Positions 27,768 to 36,992 of a DNA stretch of 64,000 nucleotides are shown here, piece after piece; within the stretch, counting starts at the first letter, position 1, and the number at the start of each line of letters is the position of its first letter. Below the pieces are notes generated by a model. The model saw only the letters and a list, made by a program, of their open reading frames with translations, did no database searches and was not told the DNA's origin. The DNA is from Cyclobacteriaceae bacterium. GTDB lineage: Bacteria > Bacteroidota > Bacteroidia > Cytophagales > Cyclobacteriaceae. The DNA lies in the NCBI GenBank assembly GCA_019638255.1, contig JAHBUD010000001.1, positions 1,860,001 through 1,924,000 of the forward strand. Direction: 5' to 3'. Made by a program: the position numbers and the translations under genes.

Positions 27768-28328
27768 TCATTTAATACGCCCGGGGTTCTCTTTTAGGAA
27801 TCCTTCCCACGACTTGGCTTTTGATTTTGTTTGTCCTTTTTGAAAGTGATGGCATAGCGCTACCGCCAGCGCATCCGTGGCATCCAAAAGTTTTGGAATT
27901 TCCTTTAGTTGAAAAACCTGCATCAGCATGCGGGCAACTTGCTCTTTTGAGGCATTGCCATTACCGGTTACCGATTGCTTAACTTTTTTGGGAGCATATT
28001 CGGTTATGGGTATTTCGTGCGAAAGCGCAGCCGACATAGCCACACCTTGCGCTCGCCCAAGTTTTAACATCGACTGAACATTTTTTCCGAAGAAGGGCGC
28101 TTCCAGGGCAATTTCATCCGGATGGAATTCTTCGATAAGCGTAATAACCTTGTCGAATATTTTTTTAAGCTTCAGCGCATGCTCGCCAGACTTACCCAAT
28201 TGAATTACTCCGAATTGCACCAAGGTTACACGGTTCCCCGTTACGCATATAATGCCGTACCCGGTTACGTTGGTGCCGGGATCCAGCCCCAAGATTATTT
28301 TTTCCTGTACAACTTTAGCCACGGGCAC
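27768..28328 (-). CDS. ruvC: crossover junction endodeoxyribonuclease RuvC
   Basis: 186-residue Holliday junction resolvase. Catalytic acidic residues are visible: D16 in LGLDPGTNVTGYG, E76-region in IALEAPFFGKN, and the pair in DATDALAVALCHH near 150. The start is a GTG at 28328, and no nearby in-frame ATG exists. It is divergent from a GT2 gene with a 7-base-arm inverted repeat between them. RuvA and RuvB are not in the window. Confidence 0.95.
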   Translation of the reverse strand: MPVAKVVQEKIILGLDPGTNVTGYGIICVTGNRVTLVQFGVIQLGKSGEHALKLKKIFDKVITLIEEFHPDEIALEAPFFGKNVQSMLKLGRAQGVAMSAALSHEIPITEYAPKKVKQSVTGNGNASKEQVARMLMQVFQLKEIPKLLDATDALAVALCHHFQKGQTKSKAKSWEGFLKENPGRIK

Positions 28329-28342
28329 AATATAGAGTAATG

Positions 28343-28361
28343 ACCGTTGGATTTCAACGGT
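28343..28361. promoter_or_regulatory. inverted repeat between divergent ruvC and GT2
   Basis: Perfect 7-base arms ACCGTTG and CAACGGT separated by five bases, in the roughly 70-base space between two divergent genes. The size and position fit a repressor operator, but there is no protein evidence. Confidence 0.3.
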
Positions 28362-28398
28362 TGGTTAATGCGTTTGAAAAAGCAGAACTTGCGAATGG

Positions 28399-29511
28399 AT
28401 GGTTACTGCAATTCTCATCGTCTTTCTTCTATATTTCATTCTTTTGATCTTTTTGATTGAAGGATGGAAAAAGGCTTTACAAAAAGTTCCAACATCTTCT
28501 TACCAACCCATCATTTCAATCGTAATAGCTGTTCGAAATGAAGCGGATAATATTGCCAATCTTTTAAACGATATTGCTGCACAGCATTATCCAAAAGGAA
28601 AATTTGAAATACTGGTAGTAAATGATCGCTCCGATGATAAGACCAAAACGGTGGCGGAGCAGTGGGCGACATCGCACAAAGGGTTAAAATTCCATGTACT
28701 GGATTTAGCGCCTTATCGTTCGGGAAAAAAGTCCGCTATATCAGCAGGTGTTGCGTATGCAAACGGTGAAATTATCCTGACTACCGATGGGGATTGCCGG
28801 GTTCAGCACGGTTGGCTTAGTTCGGTTGCAGGTGCTTTCAGCGAAAGTACTCAAATGGTGGTCGGGGCGGTGAGATTGAGTGCTGATGGAAATTTTTTCA
28901 ATTCACTTCAGTTAACCGAATTTGCTTCTTTGATTGGAAGTGGAGGGGCTACTCTGGCATGGGGTTATCCAACCCTATGTAACGGTGCCAACCTGGCTTA
29001 CCGTAAATCAGCCTTTCAACAAGTGGATGGCTACAGCGGTAACGATCAGGTTGCTTCGGGTGATGATGAGTTTCTGCTCCGCAAGATTGCCGAGCACTTT
29101 CCCGGTAGTATTCGGTTTAATGCCGACCCAGCCAGCGTGGTAGAGGCACAGTCAGCCCCAAGCTTAACTGAGTTTTTTCAGCAGCGGATCCGGTGGGCGG
29201 GCAAATGGCGAGCTCACGGTATGGGCTTTTCGGCTCTTTTGGCATCCTTCATCTTTCTCTTTCACGTTACCGTTGTGCTGTTGTTAGTACTTGGTTTTAT
29301 CGAAGTCATTCCTTTTCAGGATGTTGCGTTATTGTTGGGAGGCAAAATGTTAGCCGAGGCTATATTTCTATCGCGGGTGTTAAACTTTTTAAGAATTCCT
29401 TTTCGGACGGCATCATTTTTCGTGCTTCAGTTCGTTTATCCGTTGTATGTTATTTTCTTCGGGCTCGCGGCTAATTTTTTTCGTGTTAGCTGGAAGGGAA
29501 GAAAAATTTAA
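28399..29511 (+). CDS. membrane glycosyltransferase family 2
   Basis: 370-residue inverting glycosyltransferase with an N-terminal membrane segment (residues about 1-20), a GT2 catalytic domain (NDRSDDKTK, TTDGDCR as the DXD-like metal site, and the Q-x-x-R-W motif in QQRIRWAGKW), and two or more C-terminal membrane helices. This is the chitin synthase/cellulose synthase-like arrangement, in which the active site is at the inner face of the membrane. It starts a co-directional run that includes a phosphatase and a polysaccharide deacetylase. Confidence 0.88.
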   Translation: MVTAILIVFLLYFILLIFLIEGWKKALQKVPTSSYQPIISIVIAVRNEADNIANLLNDIAAQHYPKGKFEILVVNDRSDDKTKTVAEQWATSHKGLKFHVLDLAPYRSGKKSAISAGVAYANGEIILTTDGDCRVQHGWLSSVAGAFSESTQMVVGAVRLSADGNFFNSLQLTEFASLIGSGGATLAWGYPTLCNGANLAYRKSAFQQVDGYSGNDQVASGDDEFLLRKIAEHFPGSIRFNADPASVVEAQSAPSLTEFFQQRIRWAGKWRAHGMGFSALLASFIFLFHVTVVLLLVLGFIEVIPFQDVALLLGGKMLAEAIFLSRVLNFLRIPFRTASFFVLQFVYPLYVIFFGLAANFFRVSWKGRKI

Positions 29512-29552
29512 GTACGAAACAACGATTTTTTACATGTAACTTTAAGCCACTT

Positions 29553-30773
29553 ATGCCCGAGACTTTCCATAAGAACCGATACGAAATAAAAGAGCTTGAA
29601 CTGAACGCACTGCTTGAAGTTACCCAGGCCATTAATAATAATGTGCCTGAAGACTTTCTATACAAGATTTACAACTTTACCTTACGCTCCAACCTTAACA
29701 TCAAGAAACTTGCCTTGTATGTGCTTGATGATTTGTGGAATTGCAAAGTGAACTTCGGAACCGAGCAATCATTTCAAAAGGTAAAATTGCCCGATTGCTT
29801 TAAGGATATCCGCACCATAAACAGTTTGCGCGATTTTGAAAATACCCCTTTCAGTATATTTGATATTGTTGTCCCCGTTGCACATAAAGACAGAACACTC
29901 GCCCTTGTTTTTTTAGGCGATCATCAGCACGATGGAAATTATGCAGACGACAGCCTGAAGTTTATCCAGGCCCTGAGCAACATAATTATCGTTGCCATCG
30001 AGAATAAAAAACTGGCGCGTAAGCAGTTGGAACAGGAGGCGCTTCGAAAGGAACTAGAAATTGCAAGCGATGTTCAACAGTTTCTTTTTCCGGAGAAATT
30101 ACCCGATACCGAGTTTCTTAATGTAGAGGCCAGTTACCTGCCGCACGATGTTATCGGTGGCGACTATTACGATTATATCCCCATCAATAAAAATCAGTTT
30201 TTACTTTGCATTGCCGATGTAAGCGGAAAAGGCATACCGGCTGCACTGATGATGTCAAATTTTCAGGCATCCCTTCGAACGCTATTAAGACAAACACCTA
30301 ACCTGCGCGATATTATTGAAGCACTCAATTTTCAGGTACTGGAAAACGCCAAAGGCGAAAAGTTCATTACGTTCTTCGCTTGTATTTACGATATCAGCCT
30401 GAAGACTTTGGTCTATATCAATGCCGGCCACAATCCTCCGATTTTGTGCGATAAAAAGAATGGAATGAGGTTGCTGGAAGAAGGCTCAACCGTTTTGGGC
30501 GCTATGCATCCATTGCCCTTTCTGAATGAAGGTTTTATTACTGACCTTGAGCAATTCAGGTTGTTTTGCTATACCGATGGACTGACTGAAACCGTGAACG
30601 AAAAGGGCGAAGAGTTCGGCATGGATCGTTTGATGAAGTATTTTCATGAAGACACAACACGGGTTAAGGATATGCGCACCATTCATAACGATATCATTAT
30701 TGAGTTAGATACCTTTAAAGGCGATAATGGTTACCACGATGATATTACCATGGTATCCTGTCGGGTTGGTTAG
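29553..30773 (+). CDS. GAF + SpoIIE-type PP2C phosphatase
   Basis: 406-residue cytoplasmic protein. A GAF-like domain spans about 20-165, followed by a short linker helix (KLARKQLEQEALRKELEIA) and a PPM/SpoIIE serine phosphatase domain from about 195 (HDVIGGDYYDY, CIADVSGKGIPAALMMS, YTDGLTETVNEKGEEFG, DDITMV). These acidic residues (D in GGDY, D in ADVSG, DG and DD) are the metal ligands. It is RsbU-like: GAF input controls dephosphorylation of an anti-sigma-antagonist or similar partner. No partner STAS gene is adjacent. Confidence 0.9.
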   Translation: MPETFHKNRYEIKELELNALLEVTQAINNNVPEDFLYKIYNFTLRSNLNIKKLALYVLDDLWNCKVNFGTEQSFQKVKLPDCFKDIRTINSLRDFENTPFSIFDIVVPVAHKDRTLALVFLGDHQHDGNYADDSLKFIQALSNIIIVAIENKKLARKQLEQEALRKELEIASDVQQFLFPEKLPDTEFLNVEASYLPHDVIGGDYYDYIPINKNQFLLCIADVSGKGIPAALMMSNFQASLRTLLRQTPNLRDIIEALNFQVLENAKGEKFITFFACIYDISLKTLVYINAGHNPPILCDKKNGMRLLEEGSTVLGAMHPLPFLNEGFITDLEQFRLFCYTDGLTETVNEKGEEFGMDRLMKYFHEDTTRVKDMRTIHNDIIIELDTFKGDNGYHDDITMVSCRVG

Positions 30774-30782
30774 TGTATTGTA

Positions 30783-31415
30783 ATGCATATACATCGTACA
30801 CCTTTTTTTTTGCCTTGGCTCTATCCGAATCTGATTTGGCGAATGCCTGGCAATGAACTCTATCTTACGCTGGATGATGGCCCCGTTCCGGGTCCAACTG
30901 AATTTACGCTGGATATTCTGAATCAATTCAATATAAAAGCAACATTTTTTTGTATTGGTGATAACGTTCGTAAGCATGCCGATGTATACAATAGGATTAT
31001 TGAAGAGGGTCATGCTGTGGCAAACCACACATTCAATCATCTTAACGGCTGGAATACATCCTTGGACCTATACACCGACAATGTTGTACGATGTGAGCAG
31101 GTGATGCATAGTGCACATAAAACTGGGAAGCCTGCAAGTAAATTGTTTCGTCCGCCTTACGGCAGAATAACGCGAGCACAGATAAAATCACTAACAGGAT
31201 ATAAGATCATTATGTGGGATGTGCTTTCCTTTGACTATGACGTAAGCCTTTCACCGGAAGCTTGCCTGAAGAATTCCATCAAGGTTACCCGCCCCGGATC
31301 CATCATTGTATTTCATGATAGTCACAAGGCTGAAAAAAATATGCGTTATGCATTGCCGCGCTATATCGATCATTGCTTGCAAAAAGGGTATTCCTTTAAT
31401 CGTATTCCGGTATGA
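30783..31415 (+). CDS. polysaccharide deacetylase (NodB) family protein
   Basis: 210-residue NodB-homology (CE4) deacetylase. The metal site is complete: LTLDDGPVPG gives the DD pair and NHTFNHLNG the HxxxH pair, with RPPYGR and a final histidine in IIVFHDSHKAE. No signal peptide is seen, so it acts in the cytoplasm or is anchored in an unknown way. It is shorter than peptidoglycan deacetylases. It overlaps the next gene by four bases (ATGA), suggesting joint work on an envelope glycan. Confidence 0.88.
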   Translation: MHIHRTPFFLPWLYPNLIWRMPGNELYLTLDDGPVPGPTEFTLDILNQFNIKATFFCIGDNVRKHADVYNRIIEEGHAVANHTFNHLNGWNTSLDLYTDNVVRCEQVMHSAHKTGKPASKLFRPPYGRITRAQIKSLTGYKIIMWDVLSFDYDVSLSPEACLKNSIKVTRPGSIIVFHDSHKAEKNMRYALPRYIDHCLQKGYSFNRIPV

Positions 31416-32482
31416 GCAAAAAACGTGTGCTGGTCGTTCCGCTTGATTGGGGACTTGGGCACGCAACGCGATGTACACCCATCATCAATGCATTACAGGA
31501 ATTGAATTGCGATGTATTTATTGCCGGTGCGGGTTCGTCATTAAAACTTTTAAGAAAAGCTTTTCCCGAATTAAAGACTTTTGAACTCCCGCCTTATAAT
31601 CCTGCTTATCCTTCCTCCGGTTCGATGATGTTAAAACTGCTGCTTCAGTCGGGTAAGTTTGTTCGGGTGGTTCGGGTGGAGCATCGAATTACAGAAAAGC
31701 TGGTTGAACAATATAATATTGATTTTATAATTTCCGATAACCGCTATGGGTGCTATTCACTAAAAGTGCCTTCCGTATTTATTACCCATCAGCTAACGTT
31801 GCCTTCAGCAAAAGGGTGGAAATGGTTAGGGGCGCTGGCCAATAGTGTTGCGAAACGTTTTGTCAAAAAATTCACCACGTGTTGGGTGCCCGATTTTCCG
31901 GGATCTGTGCTTTCCGGAAAATTATCGGTTGGTGCCGATGAGCGCACACATTTTATAGGGCCTTTGTCCAGGTTGAATAACCTCGGTGAAATAGAGATCA
32001 GGTATAAGTTATTGGTTCTATTATCTGGCCCAGAGCCACAGCGAAGTATTTTTGAAACCATTGTCATGCAACAACTTGAATCAACTGACTTTCATACTAT
32101 GGTTGTTCGGGGTGTTGTTGAGGATAAGTCACTTAATCATTCTGATAAAATTGTGACGGTAAATTATCTTGATGGAACGGAATTATCGGAAGCCATAGCG
32201 CAGTCAGAACTTGTGCTTTGCCGTTCGGGTTACAGTACCATCATGGATTTAGCGAGACTGCAAAAGAAGGCTATTTTTGTGCCCACACCAGGTCAGACAG
32301 AGCAGGAATACCTGGCTGAAAAAGTTAGTCAAGCCGGTATAGCATATTATATGAGTCAAAAGGATTTTGTGTTGGATGAAGCCATGCGGCAGTCAGAAAA
32401 TTATAAAGGGTTTGCTGATTATTCATTCGATGATTCTTTGCTTAGAAAGCACCTGACTGATTTTCTACACTCCATCAATTGA
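31412..32482 (+). CDS. MurG-like glycosyltransferase
   Basis: 356-residue GT-B glycosyltransferase. The N-terminal half starts RVLVVPLDWGLGHATRCTPI, as in the UDP-sugar MurG/MGT-like family, and the C-terminal half has LVLCRSGYSTIMDLARLQKKAIF then VPTPGQTEQEYLA, matching the nucleotide-diphosphate binding signature. It overlaps the deacetylase by four bases. Its product is unknown; cotranscription suggests a shared glycan. Confidence 0.85.
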   Translation: MSKKRVLVVPLDWGLGHATRCTPIINALQELNCDVFIAGAGSSLKLLRKAFPELKTFELPPYNPAYPSSGSMMLKLLLQSGKFVRVVRVEHRITEKLVEQYNIDFIISDNRYGCYSLKVPSVFITHQLTLPSAKGWKWLGALANSVAKRFVKKFTTCWVPDFPGSVLSGKLSVGADERTHFIGPLSRLNNLGEIEIRYKLLVLLSGPEPQRSIFETIVMQQLESTDFHTMVVRGVVEDKSLNHSDKIVTVNYLDGTELSEAIAQSELVLCRSGYSTIMDLARLQKKAIFVPTPGQTEQEYLAEKVSQAGIAYYMSQKDFVLDEAMRQSENYKGFADYSFDDSLLRKHLTDFLHSIN

Positions 32483-32499
32483 ACGCGATGCCCTGAACC

Positions 32500-33288
32500 A
32501 TGAGTTATTACATCGACACCCATGCCCATATTTACCTGGAGGAATTTGATGCCGACAGAAATGATGTGTTTTCACGAGCTGTTGAGGGATCTGTGAAGAA
32601 AATACTGATGCCAAACATTGATCATTCATCCATTGACCGGATGCTTGAAGTTGAGTTAAAATCGAATGGTCTTTGTCTGTCTATGATGGGGTTGCACCCC
32701 TGTTCGGTAAACAAGGATTTTGAGAAAGAGCTCTACCGGGTGGAAGAATGGATTTCAAAAAGGAAATTTATTGCCATAGGGGAGACAGGAACAGACCTCT
32801 ACTGGGATAAGACTTATTGGGAGCAACAGGTAGATGCTTTTAAAATTCAACTGCGTTGGGCAAAGCAGTATAAAGTACCGATTGTTATCCACAGTCGCGA
32901 TAGCCTGGATCAAACAATAGACCTCGTTGAGCAATTGAAAGACGATAACCTGAATGGAGTATTTCATTGTTTTACAGGAAGTGAATTACAGGCAAAGCGT
33001 GTGGCCGATCTTGGCTTCTATATGGGAATTGGGGGCGTAGTGACTTTTAAGAATGGGGGGCTTGATAAAGTGCTGCCATTAATAGACATGGATAGGATAG
33101 TACTCGAAACTGATAGCCCCTACCTTGCACCGGTTCCGCATCGCGGTAAACGAAATGAACCCGCTTATATTCCAGCTATTGCGAATAAGGTTGCCGAAAT
33201 TAAACAGGTATCTTTGGAGGAAGTTGAGCGCGTAACAACACAAAATGCCATTAAGCTTTTTCAGTTAAATGAATATCAGACAAATTGA
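32500..33288 (+). CDS. tatD: TatD-family metal-dependent hydrolase
   Basis: 262-residue TatD-type amidohydrolase/DNase-like enzyme. Metal ligands appear in THAHIY, IGETGTDLYWD (family GETGLDYYW), VIHSRDS, FHCFTGS and ETDSPYLAPVPHRGKRNEP. Length is normal. The next gene starts 20 bases before its stop. TatD proteins act in 3'-to-5' DNA or RNA trimming and DNA repair; which role applies here is unknown. Confidence 0.93.
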   Translation: MSYYIDTHAHIYLEEFDADRNDVFSRAVEGSVKKILMPNIDHSSIDRMLEVELKSNGLCLSMMGLHPCSVNKDFEKELYRVEEWISKRKFIAIGETGTDLYWDKTYWEQQVDAFKIQLRWAKQYKVPIVIHSRDSLDQTIDLVEQLKDDNLNGVFHCFTGSELQAKRVADLGFYMGIGGVVTFKNGGLDKVLPLIDMDRIVLETDSPYLAPVPHRGKRNEPAYIPAIANKVAEIKQVSLEEVERVTTQNAIKLFQLNEYQTN

Positions 33289-34333
33289 AGTAAAAGGTGT
33301 GCATGCCGCGAGTGATGTCCGTGCCCGGGTTTTGATCATATATACCGGAGGCACATTCGGTATGACTCACGATAATTCTGGAGCCCTCATACCATTTGAT
33401 TTTGCATCCATTGTTGAACACTTACCCACAATAAAGAATCTTGGGTTGGCCTTTACGGTTTTTTCTTTTGAGCAGCCGATCGACTCATCAAACATCAGCC
33501 CGGAACATTGGAGGCTAATGGGCAAGACTATTTATGACAACTATACTGACCATGATGGCTTCGTAATCTTGCACGGTACAGATACGATGGCCTATTCGGC
33601 ATCGGCATTAAGTTTTATGTTGCAGGGGTTGGGTAAGCCTGTGGTTTTTACGGGTGCCCAGCTTCCCATCATCGATCCGCGTTCAGATGCCCGTGAAAAT
33701 TTGATAACAGCCCTGGAAATTGCGGCAGCAAAGAATGATGATCAGGCTATAGTCCCCGAGGTATGCATTTATTTTGATTATGAGTTGTTGCGGGGTAATC
33801 GCTCAAAGAAAGTTGAGAGCATGCAGTTCGATGCATTTGATTCCGGTAATTACCCACCGCTGGCAAAAGCAGGTGTTAAAATCGACTATAATTTTAATGC
33901 TATTCGCAAGCCGGATCGTGAAACACTTCAACTGTTTACTGATTTTGAAACCAATATTGCTATCCTAAAACTTTTTCCAGGGATTAATAAGCAAGTTGTT
34001 GAGGCAGTGTTGAGTACAAATGAATTGAAAGCCGTTATACTTGAAACCTATGGATCTGGTAATGCTCCAACCTTACCCTGGCTAATTGAATTATTTGCGA
34101 AGTCAATAAATCAGGGTGTTATCATGGTCAATGTATCGCAATGCCCCGGTGGGATGGTGGTACAGGGTAAATACGAAACAAGCAAGGAATTGAAGCGAAT
34201 TGGCGTTTTAAGCGGAGGCGATATGACAACTGAAGCAGCGTTAACAAAATTAATGGTGTTGCTCGGATCGTATAGGGTTGATAGATGCAAGGAGTTGTTT
34301 ACACTGAACCTGACGGGCGAGTTATCAACATAA
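33269..34333 (+). CDS. type I L-asparaginase
   Basis: 354-residue L-asparaginase (L-asparagine to aspartate and ammonia). The two catalytic threonines are in YTGGTFGMT and [17 protein letters not shown], the family's TGGTI and HGTDT signatures. No signal peptide precedes them, so this is the cytoplasmic type I enzyme. It overlaps tatD by 20 bases, so the two are translationally linked. The 3' end lies close to the convergent tRNA-Ser gene. Released ammonia would connect with urease-based nitrogen metabolism only loosely. Confidence 0.93.
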   Translation: MNIRQIEVKGVHAASDVRARVLIIYTGGTFGMTHDNSGALIPFDFASIVEHLPTIKNLGLAFTVFSFEQPIDSSNISPEHWRLMGKTIYDNYTDHDGFVILHGTDTMAYSASALSFMLQGLGKPVVFTGAQLPIIDPRSDARENLITALEIAAAKNDDQAIVPEVCIYFDYELLRGNRSKKVESMQFDAFDSGNYPPLAKAGVKIDYNFNAIRKPDRETLQLFTDFETNIAILKLFPGINKQVVEAVLSTNELKAVILETYGSGNAPTLPWLIELFAKSINQGVIMVNVSQCPGGMVVQGKYETSKELKRIGVLSGGDMTTEAALTKLMVLLGSYRVDRCKELFTLNLTGELST

Positions 34334-34342
34334 ACTGATGTG

Positions 34343-34429
34343 CGGAGAGGGCGGGATTCGAACCCGCGATACCGTTTCCGGTATACACACTTTCCAGGCG
34401 TGCTCCTTCAACCACTCGGACACCTCTCC
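34343..34429 (-). tRNA. tRNA-Ser(GGA)
   Basis: The minus strand reads GGAGAGGTGTCCGAGTGG at the 5' end, an anticodon stem CACGC/GTGTG with loop CTGGAAA (anticodon GGA), a long variable arm as in serine tRNAs, the T-loop GGTTCGAATCC, and a 3' acceptor CCTCTCC followed by discriminator G. The CCA tail is not encoded. The acceptor stem is a perfect seven pairs. It is flanked by the asparaginase gene and the exbB leader. Confidence 0.97.
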
Positions 34430-34661
34430 TAAAAGGGGCACAAATAAATCAATAAAATAGCCTATTAGCAACTCATTCCATTTTTAAACGCTAACGACTG
34501 TTATGGTAAATTTTGGTATTCAATAACTTAAGTGTAGGTAAAATCTGTATTGTTAAACAGTGACTTTATTTGGCAAAAACCATTATTGACTTAATTCGAT
34601 AGAAGTTTTTGCCGCCAGCATAAAAATTTTTTAAAAAATATCGATAAATCGACAAAACGTT

Positions 34662-34669
34662 TAATTTTG
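34662..34669 (+). promoter_or_regulatory. candidate -7 box for the exbB operon
   Basis: TAATTTTG matches the Bacteroidota -7 consensus TAnnTTTG exactly, 31 bases before the exbB start. No good TTTG is seen at the usual -33 spacing. The rest of the gap from 34430 is A+T-rich and holds nothing else that I recognise. Confidence 0.5.
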
Positions 34670-34700
34670 GCCTTTCCAATAGTCTAATAAACCTGAAACT

Positions 34701-35495
34701 ATGAAAAAACAACTCGCTATTCTTATGTTTTTAGGGGTACTGGCGACCTCTACATTATTCGCTCAATCAGAAGATTCTGTAGCGGCTGCTACACCCGAAC
34801 CAGAGCCTCCACGTCAGGAAGCTCCAGCCCCTGCTGAAGCCCCTGCAGAAAGCGAATCCATGCACCAGATTTTGAAACAGAAATTTATCGATGGTGATGT
34901 GAAGTTCATGACCCCCGTATTAATCTGTTTGATTTTGGGTCTTGCTTTCTCCATTGAAAGAATTATTACCCTTAACCTGGCAACCACAAACAACAATAAG
35001 CTTCTTGGTCAAATAGAAGATGCACTGGCAAAAGGCGGTGTAAATGCAGCGCTTGATGTTACCCGCAATACCCGCGGTCCTGTGGCTTCAATCTTCACAC
35101 AAGGTTTGTTACGCTATTCTGAAGGCATTGACATGGTTGAAAAATCAATTGTATCGTATGGTGGTGTTGAAATGGGTAAGCTTGAAAAAGGTCTTATCTG
35201 GATTTCATTGTTCATTGCCCTTGGTCCAATGCTTGGATTCTTCGGTACAGTTGTAGGGATGGTGCAAGCCTTCTCAGATATCGAAGCAGCGGGTGATATT
35301 TCTCCTAACATCGTTGCCGGTGGTATGAAGGTGGCCTTGACCACTACAGTAGGGGGTCTTATTGTAGGTATGGTGCTTCAAGTGTTTTATAACTATTTAG
35401 TATCAAAAATTGACGGCTTGGTGAATGGAATGGAAGATGCCTCTATAACACTGGTAGACATTCTTGTAAAGCATAAGCTGGTTACTCAAAAATAA
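34701..35495 (+). CDS. exbB: ExbB/TolQ/MotA-family proton channel
   Basis: 264 residues: a signal-peptide-like N-terminus (MKKQLAILMFLGVLATSTLFAQ) then a Pro/Ala/Glu-rich stretch (about 30-52) and the MotA/TolQ/ExbB domain with three membrane helices (about 75-90, 165-190, 205-235; KGLIWISLFIALGPMLGFFGTVVGMVQAF is the conserved second region). ExbB uses the proton gradient, with ExbD, to energise TonB-dependent uptake across the outer membrane. It is the first gene of a four-gene operon with two ExbD genes. The leader before the first helix is typical of Bacteroidota. Confidence 0.93.
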   Translation: MKKQLAILMFLGVLATSTLFAQSEDSVAAATPEPEPPRQEAPAPAEAPAESESMHQILKQKFIDGDVKFMTPVLICLILGLAFSIERIITLNLATTNNNKLLGQIEDALAKGGVNAALDVTRNTRGPVASIFTQGLLRYSEGIDMVEKSIVSYGGVEMGKLEKGLIWISLFIALGPMLGFFGTVVGMVQAFSDIEAAGDISPNIVAGGMKVALTTTVGGLIVGMVLQVFYNYLVSKIDGLVNGMEDASITLVDILVKHKLVTQK

Positions 35496-35500
35496 TTGAG

Positions 35501-35875
35501 ATGAAAGGTTTTCTTTTAATTGCCGTTGCCATTGTATTGGTTGTATTGGCGATAGTTAATGTGGACGCAGGACTCTATACGGGTTATGCTTTGTTTGCCA
35601 TTGCACTGCTATCGGCCGTTGTACTTCCATTGGTAAACGTTCTTAAGTCCCCAGGGGATTTGAAGAAGGCACTTTTTGCAATTTTGGGAATGGTGGTTCT
35701 TTTTGGCATTTCGTATGCCTTGGCGGGTTCAGAGGTTTCTGCTGACCATGCTGCAAAAGGAATCACTTCGAATGTCTCTAAGCTTGTAGGTGCGGGTTTG
35801 ATCATGTTCTACCTGATTGCAGCCATAGCTGTGCTTGGGCTGATCTATTCTGAAATCAATAAAGCGATTAAGTAA
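35501..35875 (+). CDS. small membrane protein of the exbBD operon
   Basis: 124-residue protein with about four predicted membrane helices (residues roughly 2-19, 24-43, 56-76, 96-118) and few charged residues. It starts five bases after exbB and its TAA overlaps the ATG of the next gene (TAATG), so it is fully embedded in the operon. I do not recognise a named family. The position between ExbB and ExbD suggests a regulator or extra subunit of the energy-transducing complex, which is inference. Confidence 0.8.
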   Translation: MKGFLLIAVAIVLVVLAIVNVDAGLYTGYALFAIALLSAVVLPLVNVLKSPGDLKKALFAILGMVVLFGISYALAGSEVSADHAAKGITSNVSKLVGAGLIMFYLIAAIAVLGLIYSEINKAIK

Positions 35876-36462
35876 TGCCAAGAGCAACACCCGATATCCC
35901 GAATGCTTCCATGGCCGATATAGCCTTTCTGTTGTTGGTGTTCTTTTTGGTTACCACAACCGTGGCGAATGACCGTGGTCTTCACATTCAGTTACCACCA
36001 CCACCGGAAGCACTTCCGCCCGATATGGATATTAAAATCCAAGAGCGGAATCTTTTCAAGATTCAGGTAAACTCATTTGATAATGTATTGGTAGAGGGCA
36101 ATCCTTTTTTCGGAACGCCAAATGAACTCCGCGACATGATCAAGGAATTTATCTTGAATAATGGAGCCGATCCGAATTCATCGGATAATCCAGAAAAGGC
36201 GATCGTTTCGTATAAAACTGACCGCGGGACAAGTCATAAAAAGTTCATTGAAATTCTTGATGCCGCTCAGGCTGCTTACTATCAGATTTACGCTGAAAGG
36301 GCTGATGTTTCAGTTAAAAAGTGGCTGGAGCTTTCATCAGACTTAACCAATCCGGAAAACAGACGCTTGTATGATATTGGTCGTGGCAGAAGACCGGATG
36401 GAACCGTTGAATTTCCGATGAACTTATCTATTGCTGAACCTACTAAAGCAGGGGGAAAATAA
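35875..36462 (+). CDS. exbD: ExbD/TolR-family protein, first copy
   Basis: 195-residue ExbD-like protein: a single membrane helix at about 12-32 ([20 protein letters not shown]) with the conserved aspartate that carries protons, then a periplasmic domain. The N-terminal [16 protein letters not shown] is the usual ExbD cytoplasmic/TM start. It is unusually long in its periplasmic part (TolR is about 140), including a conserved [16 protein letters not shown] stretch. It overlaps the small membrane gene by one base and is followed by the second exbD. Confidence 0.92.
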   Translation: MPRATPDIPNASMADIAFLLLVFFLVTTTVANDRGLHIQLPPPPEALPPDMDIKIQERNLFKIQVNSFDNVLVEGNPFFGTPNELRDMIKEFILNNGADPNSSDNPEKAIVSYKTDRGTSHKKFIEILDAAQAAYYQIYAERADVSVKKWLELSSDLTNPENRRLYDIGRGRRPDGTVEFPMNLSIAEPTKAGGK

Positions 36463-36463
36463 T

Positions 36464-36928
36464 ATGTCGAAGTTTAAGAAAAAGGCCAACGTTAAGCAGG
36501 ATATCCCGACATCATCAATGCCTGATGTGGTGTTTATGTTGCTTTTCTTTTTCATGGTTACAACGCAAATGCGTGAAACCAATATCAATGTAAAGCAACA
36601 GTTACCAGAGGCATCTCAGTTGAAGAAGCTTGCCCGTAAGTCGTTGGTAGCCTACATGTATATTGGTGAACCAAAGAAAACTGAAGAGTGGGGCAAAGAG
36701 CCTAAAATTCAGGTTAACGATGTATTCATTGAGCCTAAAGATGTTATTCAATGGGTTAACCAAGAGAAGGCCAAGCTTCAGGAATTTGAACGCGATCAGA
36801 TGACAGTATCTATGAAAGTTGATGTGGATGCCAAGCGAGGCATCATCGCGGATGTTGAAACTGAACTCAGAAAGGCCAATGCCCGGTTGTTGTTATACTC
36901 AACCCTGCAGAGGCGCGCAGAAAACTAA
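36464..36928 (+). CDS. exbD: ExbD/TolR-family protein, second copy
   Basis: 154-residue ExbD-like protein. I use the ATG at 36464, one base after the previous stop, because MSKFKKKANVKQDIPTSSMP directly precedes the membrane helix PDVVFMLLFFFMVTTQM, which carries the conserved proton-binding aspartate. The periplasmic part is shorter than that of the first copy. Two ExbD paralogues in one operon are usual in this phylum and probably form a mixed pentamer with ExbB. Confidence 0.9.
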   Translation: MSKFKKKANVKQDIPTSSMPDVVFMLLFFFMVTTQMRETNINVKQQLPEASQLKKLARKSLVAYMYIGEPKKTEEWGKEPKIQVNDVFIEPKDVIQWVNQEKAKLQEFERDQMTVSMKVDVDAKRGIIADVETELRKANARLLLYSTLQRRAEN

Positions 36929-36950
36929 GTTTGTTTTTTTATAGTTAATA

Positions 36951-36980
36951 AACCCCATTCAAGCGAGGATGGGGTTTTTT
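36951..36980 (+). terminator. intrinsic terminator of the exbBD operon
   Basis: AACCCCAT and ATGGGGTT form an 8-base stem (36951-36958 with 36969-36976) with a 10-base loop, followed by TTTT. It is placed directly after the second exbD gene and before the next gene's start. Confidence 0.85.
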
Positions 36981-36992
36981 ATTACCTTACAT

